From assembly GCA_015709695.1 (NCBI GenBank), contig CP054183.1, positions 992,001 to 1,056,000 on the forward strand: a stretch of DNA of 64,000 bases. Direction: 5' to 3'. Under the pieces are notes generated by a model that made no database searches, was not told where the DNA came from, and saw only the letters and a program-made list of their open reading frames with translations. This document shows positions 45,566 through 56,747 of the stretch, in pieces (positions within the stretch are counted from its first letter, which is position 1; each line of letters begins with the position of its first letter). The DNA is from Gammaproteobacteria bacterium (lineage in GTDB: Bacteria; Pseudomonadota; Gammaproteobacteria; Steroidobacterales; GCA-2729495). The position numbers and the translations under genes are program-made.

Positions 45566-46245
45566 CGCCGTCCCATCCTGTCAGCCCGTGCCTCGATCAT
45601 GGCCAGCAGGTCTTCCGGAGCCTCGATGTGGTGGTCGGCGCCCCAGGCCTGCGGGTCCTCACCGGGCGGAATATAACCGTAGAGCGCGGCTACGGTGCGC
45701 ATGCCGGCGGCGCGCCCTGCGCTGACGTCGCGCGCTGCGTCTCCGACGTACACCGCAGAGCGGGCATCGGCGCCGATCTCGGCCAGTGCATGGCGCAGGG
45801 GTTGCGGATGGGGCTTGCGCTCCGGCGTGGTGTCGCCGCTGACGACCGCGGCGCAGCGACGCCGCAGCGCCAGCGCGGCGAGAAGCGGTTCGGTGAGGCG
45901 GCCCGGCTTGTTGGTGACGACGCCCCAGGGGACGCCCGCAGCCTCGAGGGTGGCGAGGACGCGATCCATGCCCTGGAACAGGCGAGTCTGCCGGGCGAGC
46001 TGTCGCGAATAGAGATCGATGAAGCGCTGCTGCAGCCGCCCGCGTTCGTCGTCCGGCACATCGCCGAAGGCAAGGCGGATCAGGCCCAGCACGCCATTGG
46101 AAACGTGGCAGCGCGCCACCTCGAACGGCATCGGCCTCGCGGATTCCTCCCGCAGCAGGTCGTTCAGCGCGGACACCATGTCCGGTGCCGTGTCGAGCAG
46201 GGTGCCGTCGAGATCGAAGAGCACGGTACTCAGGCCGGAAGTCAC
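45562..46245 (-). CDS. gph: HAD-family phosphoglycolate phosphatase / MupP-like phosphatase
   Basis: Protein of 227 residues. The HAD motif FDLDGTLLDTAPDM (two Asp nucleophile/acid) is at about residues 10-23, motif II in GVVTNKPG, motif III Lys in PERKPHP, and motif IV GDAARD. Gph proteins dephosphorylate 2-phosphoglycolate. In Pseudomonas the gene in this position (between ubiG and the SDR) is mupP, a MurNAc-6-phosphate phosphatase in wall recycling; position favours that role here, but the residues do not decide. GTG 46245 overlaps the ubiG stop by four bases. Confidence 0.87.
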   Translation of the reverse strand: MTSGLSTVLFDLDGTLLDTAPDMVSALNDLLREESARPMPFEVARCHVSNGVLGLIRLAFGDVPDDERGRLQQRFIDLYSRQLARQTRLFQGMDRVLATLEAAGVPWGVVTNKPGRLTEPLLAALALRRRCAAVVSGDTTPERKPHPQPLRHALAEIGADARSAVYVGDAARDVSAGRAAGMRTVAALYGYIPPGEDPQAWGADHHIEAPEDLLAMIEARADRMGRR

Positions 46246-46955
46246 GAGGCGGCCTTCCGGCAGTGGGCGATGTAGTTGACGCGCACGCTGTCGCCGATGC
46301 GGAAGTCGTCGGTGCCCGAGGGCTCGATGCCCGCCAGGTCCTCCAGCACGAGACCGGACTGCCGGGCCCAGGCGTCGAGTTCCGAGGGCCGGATGTAACG
46401 GGCGTAGTCGTGGGTGCCCCGCGGCAGCACGCCGAGCAGGTACTCGGCGCCAACGATGGTGACCAGGTAGGCGGCCAGGTTGCGATTGATGGTGGAGAAG
46501 AATGCCGCGCCACCCGGGCGCAGCAGGCGTGCACAGGCCGCCACCGTGGACGCGGGATCGGGCACATGCTCGAGGACCTCGAGGCAGGTGACGATGTCGT
46601 AGCTGCCCGGCTCCGTCGCCGCCAGTTCTTCCGCCGTGGTTTGCAGGTAGCGGATGCCATCCAGGCCCGACTCCAGCTGGTGCAGCCGCGCCACGGCCAG
46701 GGAGTCGGCCGCCAGGTCGATACCCGTCACGCTGGCCCCGGCCTGTGCCAGCGCTTCGCTCAGCAAGCCAGCGCCGCAGCCGACATCCAGGCAGCGGGCG
46801 CCGTCCAGCCGTGCCCTCGCGGCGATGAAGGCGACGCGCACCGGGTTCATCCGGTGCAGCAGGCGCATCTCCCCGGCCGGATCCCACCAGCGGTTCGCCA
46901 GCGCGTTGAAGCGCGTGACTTCCCCGGCATCCGCATTGCGGCCCGGGTCGCTCAT
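46242..46955 (-). CDS. ubiG: Ubiquinone biosynthesis O-methyltransferase UbiG
   Basis: Protein of 237 residues that methylates two hydroxyls in ubiquinone synthesis. The SAM motif LDVGCGAGLLSEALA is at about residues 54-68, and FNALANRWWDPAGEMRLLHR is the UbiG-specific start. PRGTHDYARYIRPSEL is typical of the family. It overlaps mtaD by four bases and gph by four bases, so mtaD-ubiG-gph-rmuC form one operon. Confidence 0.95.
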   Translation of the reverse strand: MSDPGRNADAGEVTRFNALANRWWDPAGEMRLLHRMNPVRVAFIAARARLDGARCLDVGCGAGLLSEALAQAGASVTGIDLAADSLAVARLHQLESGLDGIRYLQTTAEELAATEPGSYDIVTCLEVLEHVPDPASTVAACARLLRPGGAAFFSTINRNLAAYLVTIVGAEYLLGVLPRGTHDYARYIRPSELDAWARQSGLVLEDLAGIEPSGTDDFRIGDSVRVNYIAHCRKAAS

Positions 46956-48280
46956 GCGCTGCCCAGCCGCTGGCGCCAGGCTGCTGCCGCAGCCCGCACC
47001 GCGGTCTCGTCGAAGTACAGGGCGCGACCATCCTCCAGTACCTGGCGGCCGCCGATCCAGCTGTCGGTGACGCAGTGGTCGTCGCCCAGCACGAGTTGCC
47101 ACAGGTCGCAGGGACCGGGCGGGATTCCGCTGCTGCCGAGGTCGACGCAGATCAGGTCGGCGTACTTCCCCGGCACCAGGCTGCCCAGCTGTTCGCCGAG
47201 GCCGAGGGCGCGGGCGCCGCCGAGCGTGGCCATGGACAGTGCCGTCGCGGCCGGAATGGCCGAGGCAGCGCGGCTCTGGCCACGCGCCAGCAGCGAGGCC
47301 AGGCGCAGCTCGCCGAACAGGTCGGGGCGATTGCAGGACTCGGCACCCCCGGTGCCGAGCGCCAGCCCGACCCCGGCGTCGAGCAGTCTGGCGAGCGGGA
47401 TGCAGCCGCTGGCATGCAGGAGGCTGCGCGTGGGGCAGTGGACGATGCTGGCGCCAGCGGCCGCGAGCCGGGCGCAGTCCTCGCCGGAGATCTCCGTGGC
47501 GTGCAGCGCCGCGAAGCCGCCCGTCAGCAGGCCCAGCCCGGCCAGGCGCTCCAGCGGGCGCAAGCCATGGCTGGCGATGCCCAGGCTGACTTCGTCCGTG
47601 GTCTGGTGCAGGGGCATGTGCACCGGCACGTCGAGCTCGTCGGCCAGCAACCGCAGGTGGCGCAGCGTCGGATCGCCCAGCGCATTCGGCGCATCGGCCG
47701 CGAAGTGCGTGCGCACCAGCGCGTGGTCCCGGTACTGGTCGTGGACCGCGAGGCCCCGCGCGAAGCATTCTTCCGTGCCCTGCGCCCAGGGCGTGGGCCG
47801 CTCGCCGACCAGCATGCCGACCGATGCGCGCATGTGGTGCTCGACGGCGAGCGCCGCCACGGTATCGGCAAAGTAGTAGCTGTCACCGAAGCAAGTGGTG
47901 CCGCTGCGGAGCATCTCGAGCATGGCGAGTCGCGTGCCGTCGCGGACGAATCCGGGACCCACCCAGCGGGCTTCCGCGGGGCCGATATGCCGTTGCTGGC
48001 GTTCCTCCGGCGGCAGCCCTGCCCCGAGTCCGCGCATCAGGCTCGTGGCAGCGCGGCTGTGGGCATTGACCAGGCCCGGCAGCAGGACATGGTGTGGCCG
48101 GTCGATGACGGTGGCGGCGCCGAACCGCCGCATGGCTTCGGCTTGTGGCAGCAGTGCGAGGATGAGTCCATCGCCGACCACCAGTGCATGTTCCTCGAGG
48201 CTGACACCCGCCGGTTCCACCGGCAGGAGCCAGCGTGCACGGATGATGAGGTCGGCATGACTGGTGGCTGAATGAGACAT
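46952..48280 (-). CDS. mtaD: TRZ/ATZ (MtaD-like) amidohydrolase with altered metal-site residues
   Basis: Protein of 442 residues matching 5-methylthioadenosine/S-adenosylhomocysteine deaminase in length and order: PGLVNAHSRAATSLMRGLG, MLRSGTTCFGDSYYFA, THFAADAPNALGD, MPLHQTTDEV, LALGTGGAESCNR, VPGKYADLICVDL. The expected N-x-H-x-H metal pair reads NAHSR (second His is Arg) and the GTDG Asp reads GTGG. Losing two metal ligands would normally stop the deaminase, so the protein may be inactive or have changed function. Codons CGC and GGG support these residues. ATG 48280 starts the fold. Order mtaD-ubiG-gph matches Pseudomonas. Confidence 0.82.
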   Translation of the reverse strand: MSHSATSHADLIIRARWLLPVEPAGVSLEEHALVVGDGLILALLPQAEAMRRFGAATVIDRPHHVLLPGLVNAHSRAATSLMRGLGAGLPPEERQQRHIGPAEARWVGPGFVRDGTRLAMLEMLRSGTTCFGDSYYFADTVAALAVEHHMRASVGMLVGERPTPWAQGTEECFARGLAVHDQYRDHALVRTHFAADAPNALGDPTLRHLRLLADELDVPVHMPLHQTTDEVSLGIASHGLRPLERLAGLGLLTGGFAALHATEISGEDCARLAAAGASIVHCPTRSLLHASGCIPLARLLDAGVGLALGTGGAESCNRPDLFGELRLASLLARGQSRAASAIPAATALSMATLGGARALGLGEQLGSLVPGKYADLICVDLGSSGIPPGPCDLWQLVLGDDHCVTDSWIGGRQVLEDGRALYFDETAVRAAAAAWRQRLGSA

Positions 48281-48378
48281 CGGCGGGGCATATTGCCTGA
48301 TCACATGGCGCGATAAAACCGCGGTATTTCGCTGCCCGGGAACGCATGTCAAGCCTGCGGCCGGCGCACTGCCTGTGC

Positions 48379-48384
48379 TAGACT
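48379..48384 (+). promoter_or_regulatory. Possible extended -10 element upstream of gyrA
   Basis: TGC-TAGACT (48376-48384) fits an extended -10 box in the 218-base gap between divergent mtaD and gyrA. No matching -35 is found at normal spacing, so this is weak. Confidence 0.28.
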
Positions 48385-48498
48385 TCGCGGCTGGAATCGG
48401 TCTGTCGGCCACTGCCCGGCCGGGTTTCGAAAGACGGTGCTTGCAATCGGTTCCTGGCGCGTCGCGCCGGGGGCCGGTGACGGTGAATTGTTGCGATC

Positions 48499-51045
<2,547 letters not shown>

Positions 51046-51123
51046 CGGCAGGACGGACCGCAACGGGCGCAGGCCGCAGGCGGCGGCCCTCGCCATTCTC
51101 AACGGAGACAGGAAGCTAGGCTT

Positions 51124-52206
51124 ATGGGTCGCATATTCAATTTCAGCGCGGGTCCGGCCACCTTGCCGCTGGAGGTGCTCGAGCAGGCCAGGGACGAGAT
51201 GACCGACTGGCAGGGCCGCGGCGTTTCCGTCATGGAGATCAGCCACCGCAGCAAGGCCTTCATCAATGTGGCGGCGCAGGCCGAAGCGGATGTCCGCGAG
51301 TTGCTGGCCGTGCCCGACGACTACGCCGTGCTGTTCCTGCAGGGTGGCGCCACGCAGCAGTTCGCGCTGCTGCCGATGAACCTGGCGGCGCCCGGGCAGG
51401 TGGTTGACTACGTGGTGACCGGGCAGTGGTCGAAGAAGGCGGCCGCCGAGGCCAGGGCAGTCAGCAAGGTCAACGTCGTCGCCGATGGCGCAGCCGGGAA
51501 TTTCACCGACGTGCCCGCCCGCGCCAGCTGGCGCCTGAGCGACGGGGCGGCCTACGTGCATTACTGCCCGAACGAAACCATCGGCGGGCTGGAGTTCCAT
51601 GAGGTGCCGGATGTGGGCATGGCGCCGCTGGTGGCGGACATGTCCTCCACCATCCTGTCGCGTCCGGTGGATGTGCGGAAGTTCGGCGTGATCTATGCGG
51701 GCGCCCAGAAAAATATCGGCCCGGCGGGCCTGGTGCTCATGATCGTGCGCCGGGACCTGCTCGATCGGGTGCCAGAGACCGTGCCACCGATCCTGCGCTA
51801 CGCGTCCCAGGCCAAGGAAGGGAGCATGCTCAACACGCCCCCGACCTATTCCTGGTACATCGCCGGCCTGGTATTCCAGTGGCTGAAGCGCCAGGGTGGC
51901 CTGGCATGCATGGCCGAGGTGAACCGGCGCAAGGCCGCCAAGCTCTACCAGGCCATCGATGGCTCGGGCTATTACCGCAACCCGGTGGCGAAGGCGCATC
52001 GTTCGTGGATGAACGTGCCGTTCACCCTGCCGGATGCGGAGCTGGATGCGGTGTTCCTGTCCGAGGCAGCAGCCGCGGGGCTGGCCGAGCTGAAGGGCCA
52101 TCGCTCCGTCGGCGGCATGCGCGCCAGCATCTACAATGCGATGCCGGAGGCGGGGGTCGATGCCCTGGTCGCCTTCATGGCGGATTTCGCGCGCCGTCAC
52201 GGTTGA
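51124..52206 (+). CDS. serC: Phosphoserine aminotransferase
   Basis: PLP enzyme of 360 residues: the second step of serine synthesis, also used for pyridoxine. The start IFNFSAGPATLPLEVLEQAR and the Lys Schiff-base motif YAGAQKNIGPAGLV (about residues 193-206) are typical. ADMSSTILSRPVDV holds the Asp that binds the PLP nitrogen. GGAGACAGGAAGC precedes the ATG at some distance. Upstream of serA, which makes its substrate. Confidence 0.96.
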   Translation: MGRIFNFSAGPATLPLEVLEQARDEMTDWQGRGVSVMEISHRSKAFINVAAQAEADVRELLAVPDDYAVLFLQGGATQQFALLPMNLAAPGQVVDYVVTGQWSKKAAAEARAVSKVNVVADGAAGNFTDVPARASWRLSDGAAYVHYCPNETIGGLEFHEVPDVGMAPLVADMSSTILSRPVDVRKFGVIYAGAQKNIGPAGLVLMIVRRDLLDRVPETVPPILRYASQAKEGSMLNTPPTYSWYIAGLVFQWLKRQGGLACMAEVNRRKAAKLYQAIDGSGYYRNPVAKAHRSWMNVPFTLPDAELDAVFLSEAAAAGLAELKGHRSVGGMRASIYNAMPEAGVDALVAFMADFARRHG

Positions 52207-52245
52207 CGGCAGCACTCACCCGGAAACGACGAAGCAAGCACTGCA

Positions 52246-53427
52246 ATGTACAAGGTACTCACGCTCAACAGCATCGCGGTCCAGGGGCTGAAGCGGCTGC
52301 CGCGGGAACGCTACGAAGTGGCTTCCGAGATCGGCCATCCCGACGCCATCCTGGTGCGGTCGGCAAAGATGCACGACATGGACATTCCGCAATCGGTGCT
52401 GGCCATCGGCCGCGCCGGAGCCGGCACCAACAACATCCCGGTGGAGCGTCTGTCGAAGCTGGGCATCCCGGTGTTCAACGCGCCCGGGGCCAACGCCAAC
52501 GCGGTGAAGGAACTGGTCATCGGCGGCATGCTGCTCGCGGCGCGCAACCTCTGCCAGGCCTGGGATTTCACCCGTCAGTTGCCCGGCGAGGGTGCCGAAC
52601 TCGACAAGGCCGTCGAGGCCGGCAAGAAAAAGTTCGTGGGTTTCGAGCTGCCGAGCCGCACGCTCGGTGTCATCGGCCTCGGCGCCATCGGCGTGCAGGT
52701 GGCCAATGCGGCGCTCGCACTCGGCATGCGCGTCATCGGCTTCGATCCGCAGATCACGGTGGAGCGTGCCTGGGAGCTGTCCTCCGGTGTGGAGAAGGCG
52801 CGCAGTCTCGACGAGCTGTTCAGCCGTGCCGATGTCATCAGCCTGCACGTGCCGCTGCTGGATGCCACCCGCGCGCTGGTCAACGAGACCCGCATCCGTC
52901 TGATGCCCGGCAAGGCCGTGGTGCTGAATTTCGCGCGCGGCGAGATCGTCGACGAGGCGGCCATCCTCGATGCGCTGGGCTCCGGGAAGCTCGCCGCCTA
53001 CGTCTGCGATTTCCCCAGCCGCCGGCTGCTGGGCCGGGAGGGCGTGATCGCCCTGCCGCACCTGGGTGCATCCACCGAGGAAGCCGAGATCAATTGCGCC
53101 GTGATGGTGGCCGACACCGTGCGCGGTTACCTGGAGAATGGCCTGATCCGCCACTCGGTGAATTTTCCCGATGCGGACCTGCCGCGCATGAACGCGCACC
53201 GGATCACCATCGCCAACGCCAACGTACCGAACATGGTCGGGCAGATCTCCGGCAGCCTCGGCGATGCGGGCCTGAACATTGCCGACCTGCTCAACAAGTC
53301 GCGCGGCAACCTCGCCTATACCATCGTCGACCTGGATGGCGCGCCCACGCCCCAGGTGCTGGCGAAGATCCGCGGCATCGAGGGCGTGCTCTGCGTGCGC
53401 GACCTCGGGCGGCCGCAGTCGGCCTGA
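52246..53427 (+). CDS. serA: D-3-phosphoglycerate dehydrogenase with C-terminal ACT domain
   Basis: Protein of 393 residues, first enzyme of serine synthesis. NAD motif GLGAIGVQVANAALALG (about residues 144-160); the catalytic Arg (LNFARGEIVDE), Glu and His (LPHLGASTEEAE) of 2-hydroxyacid dehydrogenases are present. A C-terminal ACT domain (about residues 320-393, HRITIANANVPNMVGQISGS) likely senses serine. It lies between serC and pheA, where Pseudomonas has no serA, so the first two serine-pathway genes are adjacent here. The small domain arrangement resembles the roughly 390-residue bacterial form. Confidence 0.94.
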   Translation: MYKVLTLNSIAVQGLKRLPRERYEVASEIGHPDAILVRSAKMHDMDIPQSVLAIGRAGAGTNNIPVERLSKLGIPVFNAPGANANAVKELVIGGMLLAARNLCQAWDFTRQLPGEGAELDKAVEAGKKKFVGFELPSRTLGVIGLGAIGVQVANAALALGMRVIGFDPQITVERAWELSSGVEKARSLDELFSRADVISLHVPLLDATRALVNETRIRLMPGKAVVLNFARGEIVDEAAILDALGSGKLAAYVCDFPSRRLLGREGVIALPHLGASTEEAEINCAVMVADTVRGYLENGLIRHSVNFPDADLPRMNAHRITIANANVPNMVGQISGSLGDAGLNIADLLNKSRGNLAYTIVDLDGAPTPQVLAKIRGIEGVLCVRDLGRPQSA

Positions 53428-53444
53428 CCGGGATCGCTCCCTTC

Positions 53445-54584
53445 ATGGCCCGCAAGCGCAAGTCCTCGCCCGGATCCCGGCGCAGGGCACGTCCGGCGCC
53501 GCCGGAGGCGGACCTGGGCGCCATCCGCGCGCGGATCGATGCGCTGGATGCCGAGCTGGGCGAACGCATCAGCGAGCGTGCCCGGCTGGCACAGCAGGTG
53601 GGCGTCGCCAAGGGCCGGCACGGTGCGGTGGATTTCTACCGGCCGGAACGCGAGGCGCAGGTGCTGCGCGGCGTGGCCGCCCGCAACCGCGGGCCACTCA
53701 GCAACGAGGAGATGGTCCGGCTGTTCCGCGAGATCATGTCCGCCTGCCTGGCGCAGGAGGAGCCGCTGAAGGTCGGCTACCTGGGCCCGGAAGGCACCTT
53801 CAGCCAGTCGGCCGTCTACAAGCAGTTTGGCCATTCGGTGCGTGCGCTGCCCCTGGGGACCATCGACGAGGTGTTCCACGAAGTGGAGTCCGGCGCCGCG
53901 GATTTCGGCGTGGTGCCGGTGGAGAATTCCACGGAGGGTACCGTCAACCACACGCTGGACCTGTTCCTGGGTTCGCCGCTGAAGATCTGCGGCGAGGTCG
54001 AGTTGCGCGTGCGCCAGCATCTGCTGGGCACGATGCCGGCACTGGAACAGGTAGCGCGGGTCTGCGCGCATCCGCAGTCACTGGCCCAGTGTCGTGCCTG
54101 GCTGCGTGAATACCTGCCGGGAGTGCCGACGGTGGAGGCCACCAGCAACGCCGAAGGTGCCCGCCGCGCCCGCGACGAGGCCGGCACCGCCGCCATCGCC
54201 GGCGATGCGGCGGCAGAGGTCTACGGCCTCGACAAGCTGGTGGCCGATATCGAGGACCGGCCGGACAACACCACGCGGTTCCTGGTGGTGGGGCGCAAGC
54301 TGTTCCCGCCGAGTGGCGACGACAAGACCAGCCTGCTGCTCTCGAGCAGCAAGGGCGAGGACGCCGGCGCGCTGCACCGCCTGCTTGCGCCGCTGGCGGA
54401 GCACAAGGTCAACATGACGCGCATCGAATCCCGGCCGTCGCGCCAGCGCAAGTGGCACTACGTGTTCTTCGTCGATGTCGACGGCCATGCCGAGGAGCGC
54501 CACGTTGCACGCGCGCTGGAGCAGCTGCGCCGCCAGGCAGACCTGTTCCGCGTCCTCGGCTCGTACCCGAAGGCCATCCTCTAG
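53445..54584 (+). CDS. pheA: Bifunctional chorismate mutase / prephenate dehydratase
   Basis: P-protein of 379 residues. Residues about 25-110 are an AroQ-type mutase (IRARIDALDAELGERISERA, RPEREAQVLRGVAARN), about 115-295 the dehydratase (KVGYLGPEGTFSQSA, VPVENSTEGTVNHTLDL, and NTTRFLVVG with the Thr-Arg-Phe motif). A C-terminal ACT domain with TRIESRPSRQ (the ESRP Phe-binding motif) gives feedback control by phenylalanine. Starts 18 bases after serA; a Lys/Arg-rich stretch of 20 residues precedes the mutase. Confidence 0.96.
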   Translation: MARKRKSSPGSRRRARPAPPEADLGAIRARIDALDAELGERISERARLAQQVGVAKGRHGAVDFYRPEREAQVLRGVAARNRGPLSNEEMVRLFREIMSACLAQEEPLKVGYLGPEGTFSQSAVYKQFGHSVRALPLGTIDEVFHEVESGAADFGVVPVENSTEGTVNHTLDLFLGSPLKICGEVELRVRQHLLGTMPALEQVARVCAHPQSLAQCRAWLREYLPGVPTVEATSNAEGARRARDEAGTAAIAGDAAAEVYGLDKLVADIEDRPDNTTRFLVVGRKLFPPSGDDKTSLLLSSSKGEDAGALHRLLAPLAEHKVNMTRIESRPSRQRKWHYVFFVDVDGHAEERHVARALEQLRRQADLFRVLGSYPKAIL

Positions 54585-54629
54585 GCCGCGCATGGCACGG
54601 CTCACCGACGCTGTCGGCCGGAGTGGCCC

Positions 54630-55952
54630 GTGAAGTGCCTGCTGGCCAGCCCGGGCGGGCGCGTCGATGGCGCCATCCGGGTACCGGGCGACAAGTCCAT
54701 TTCGCATCGCGCCATCATGCTGGGCGCGATCGCCTCCGGCACCACCCGCATCCGCGGCTTCCTGCCCGGCGAGGACTGCCTGGCGACGCTGGCGGCAATG
54801 CAGGCCATGGGCGTGGATGTGGTCCGCACCGGCCATACCGAAGTCACCCTGGCCGGTGCCGGGCTGCGCGGGCTGCGCCCGCCCGCCGGTCCGCTCGACA
54901 TGGGCAACTCGGGCACCGCCATGCGGCTGCTGGCCGGCCTGCTGGCAGGGCAGTCCTTCGAGTCCACGCTGGTCGGTGACACCTCGCTGTCGAAGCGGCC
55001 GATGGAGCGGGTCGCGCAGCCGCTGCGCGAGATGGGTGCCGGCATCGAGACCGTCGATGGGCACCCGCCGCTGCGCATCCTCGGCGGTGCCGCCCTGCAT
55101 GGCATCGACTACGCCATGCCGGTGGCCAGCGCACAGGTGAAGTCCGCGCTGCTGCTGGCCGGGCTGTACGCCAGCGGCACGACCACGGTGCGCGAACCCG
55201 CGGTGACCCGCGACCACAGCGAGCGGATGCTGGCGGCCTTCGGCCAGGCCGTGCGGCGCGAAGGGCTGGTGGTCCACCTCGAGCCGGCCGGGAAGCTGGA
55301 GGCCGTGCCGGTGGATGTGCCCGGGGACCTGTCTTCCGCCACGTTCCTGATCCTCGCCGCCGGCCTGGCCCGGGAGGGTTCGCTGGTCATCGAACACGTT
55401 GGCCTGAACCCGACGCGGACCGGCATCCTGGAAATATTCCGCCTCATGGGCCTGGATTTCACGGTGGAGGCGCAGGAGGTCGCGCCGGGTGCCGAGCCGG
55501 TCGGGCGCATCACCGTCCGCCCCTCGCAGCTGCGTGGAGCCGTGATTCCGCCGGCTCTGGTGCCGCTCGCCATCGACGAGTTTCCCGCGGTCTTCGTGGC
55601 CGCCGCACTGGCCGACGGCGAAACCGTGATCAGCGGCGCCGAGGAACTGCGGCACAAGGAAAGCGATCGCATCGCCGTCATGGCCAGCGGCCTGCGGGCC
55701 CTCGGTGCGGGGATCATCGAGACCGCCGACGGCGCACGCATCCAGGGTGGCCCGCTCGGTGGTGGCGAGGTGGACAGTGCCGGCGACCACCGCATTGCCA
55801 TGGCCTTCGCGGTCGGTGCCAGCTGCGCGCAGGGCGGGGTGCGCATCCTCGACACGGCCAACGTCGCCACCTCGTTCCCTGGCTTTGCCGCCCTGGCGCA
55901 GCGCATCGGCCTGCGTATCGAGGAGACCGCTGGCAGTGACCGCCCCGCCTGA
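54630..55952 (+). CDS. aroA: 3-phosphoshikimate 1-carboxyvinyltransferase (EPSP synthase)
   Basis: Protein of 440 residues in the shikimate pathway. GDKSISHRAIMLGAIASG (about residues 20-37) and MGNSGTAMRLLAGLLAG are substrate motifs; the sequence is of the class II type (GNSGTAMRLL, with SLSKRPM) rather than the GNAGTAMRPL of E. coli. Class II enzymes tolerate glyphosate better; this is an inference from the motif. GTG 54630 has a GGAG upstream. It overlaps cmk by 17 bases. Confidence 0.94.
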   Translation: MKCLLASPGGRVDGAIRVPGDKSISHRAIMLGAIASGTTRIRGFLPGEDCLATLAAMQAMGVDVVRTGHTEVTLAGAGLRGLRPPAGPLDMGNSGTAMRLLAGLLAGQSFESTLVGDTSLSKRPMERVAQPLREMGAGIETVDGHPPLRILGGAALHGIDYAMPVASAQVKSALLLAGLYASGTTTVREPAVTRDHSERMLAAFGQAVRREGLVVHLEPAGKLEAVPVDVPGDLSSATFLILAAGLAREGSLVIEHVGLNPTRTGILEIFRLMGLDFTVEAQEVAPGAEPVGRITVRPSQLRGAVIPPALVPLAIDEFPAVFVAAALADGETVISGAEELRHKESDRIAVMASGLRALGAGIIETADGARIQGGPLGGGEVDSAGDHRIAMAFAVGASCAQGGVRILDTANVATSFPGFAALAQRIGLRIEETAGSDRPA

Positions 55953-56658
55953 CGTCCCGGTCATCGCCCTCGACGGCCCGGGTGGTTCCGGCAAGGGCAC
56001 CGTGGCCCGGGCCGTGGCGCGTCGCCTCGGCTGGCATCTGCTCGACAGCGGTGCGCTCTACCGGGTCGTCGCGGTCGCGGCGCTGGAGCAGGGGCTTTCC
56101 CTGGACGGCGAATCCGGCCTGGCGGCGGTTGCTGCCAGCCTCGATGCCCGCTTCGATGCCTTCGCCGGCCCCGAGGGCCGGGTGCTGCTGGGCGGGCGCG
56201 ACGTGAGCAGCGCCATCCGCTCGGAGTCCGCCGGCGCCGCCGCCTCGCGGGTGGCCGCGTGGCCGGCCGTGCGCGCCGCCCTCGTCGGTCGCCAGCGGGG
56301 ATTCCGCGTGGCCCCGGGACTGGTGGCCGACGGGCGCGACATGGGCTCGGTCATTTTCCCGGATGCCGGGCTGAAGGTGTTCCTGACGGCCGCCGTGGAC
56401 GAGCGCGCCCGCAGGCGCCATAACCAGTTGAAGCAGAAGGGTATTGATGTTAGCCTTGCCGCCCTTTCCAAGGACATGGCGGAGCGCGACCGCCGCGATG
56501 CGGAGCGAACCGTCGCGCCGCTGCGGGCCTGCCCGGACGCACGCACCCTGGATTCCACCGGCATCGGTGTCGATGAGGTGGTTTCGAGGGTGCTCGGCTG
56601 GGCAGCCGCGGCATTCCCCGGAGTGGCGCCCGGGACCGGACCGCAGGGGCGTGGGTGA
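55936..56658 (+). CDS. cmk: Cytidylate kinase
   Basis: Protein of 240 residues that phosphorylates CMP and dCMP. P-loop GPGGSGKGTVARAVA at about residues 13-27, DSGALYR, LVADGRDMGSVIFPDA and the lid region ERDRRDAERTVAPL. GTG 55936 overlaps the end of aroA. Followed by rpsA, the order of most proteobacteria. Confidence 0.94.
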   Translation: MTAPPDVPVIALDGPGGSGKGTVARAVARRLGWHLLDSGALYRVVAVAALEQGLSLDGESGLAAVAASLDARFDAFAGPEGRVLLGGRDVSSAIRSESAGAAASRVAAWPAVRAALVGRQRGFRVAPGLVADGRDMGSVIFPDAGLKVFLTAAVDERARRRHNQLKQKGIDVSLAALSKDMAERDRRDAERTVAPLRACPDARTLDSTGIGVDEVVSRVLGWAAAAFPGVAPGTGPQGRG

Positions 56659-56747
56659 CCTGCGGAGTTGCAACTGAACCGTTTCGCGACAGGATGTTGC
56701 GGACACAACCAATCGCCGCCCTGATGTTGGCGGCCGGATGAACATAA
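56659..56747 (+). other. rpsA leader region
   Basis: The 89 bases before the rpsA ATG include a small hairpin: CCGCC (56719-56723) pairs with GGCGG in TTGGCGGCC (about 56730-56737). rpsA mRNA leaders in other gammaproteobacteria fold and are bound by S1 itself. A similar role here is possible. No clear Shine-Dalgarno is present, which fits the rpsA rule. Confidence 0.35.
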
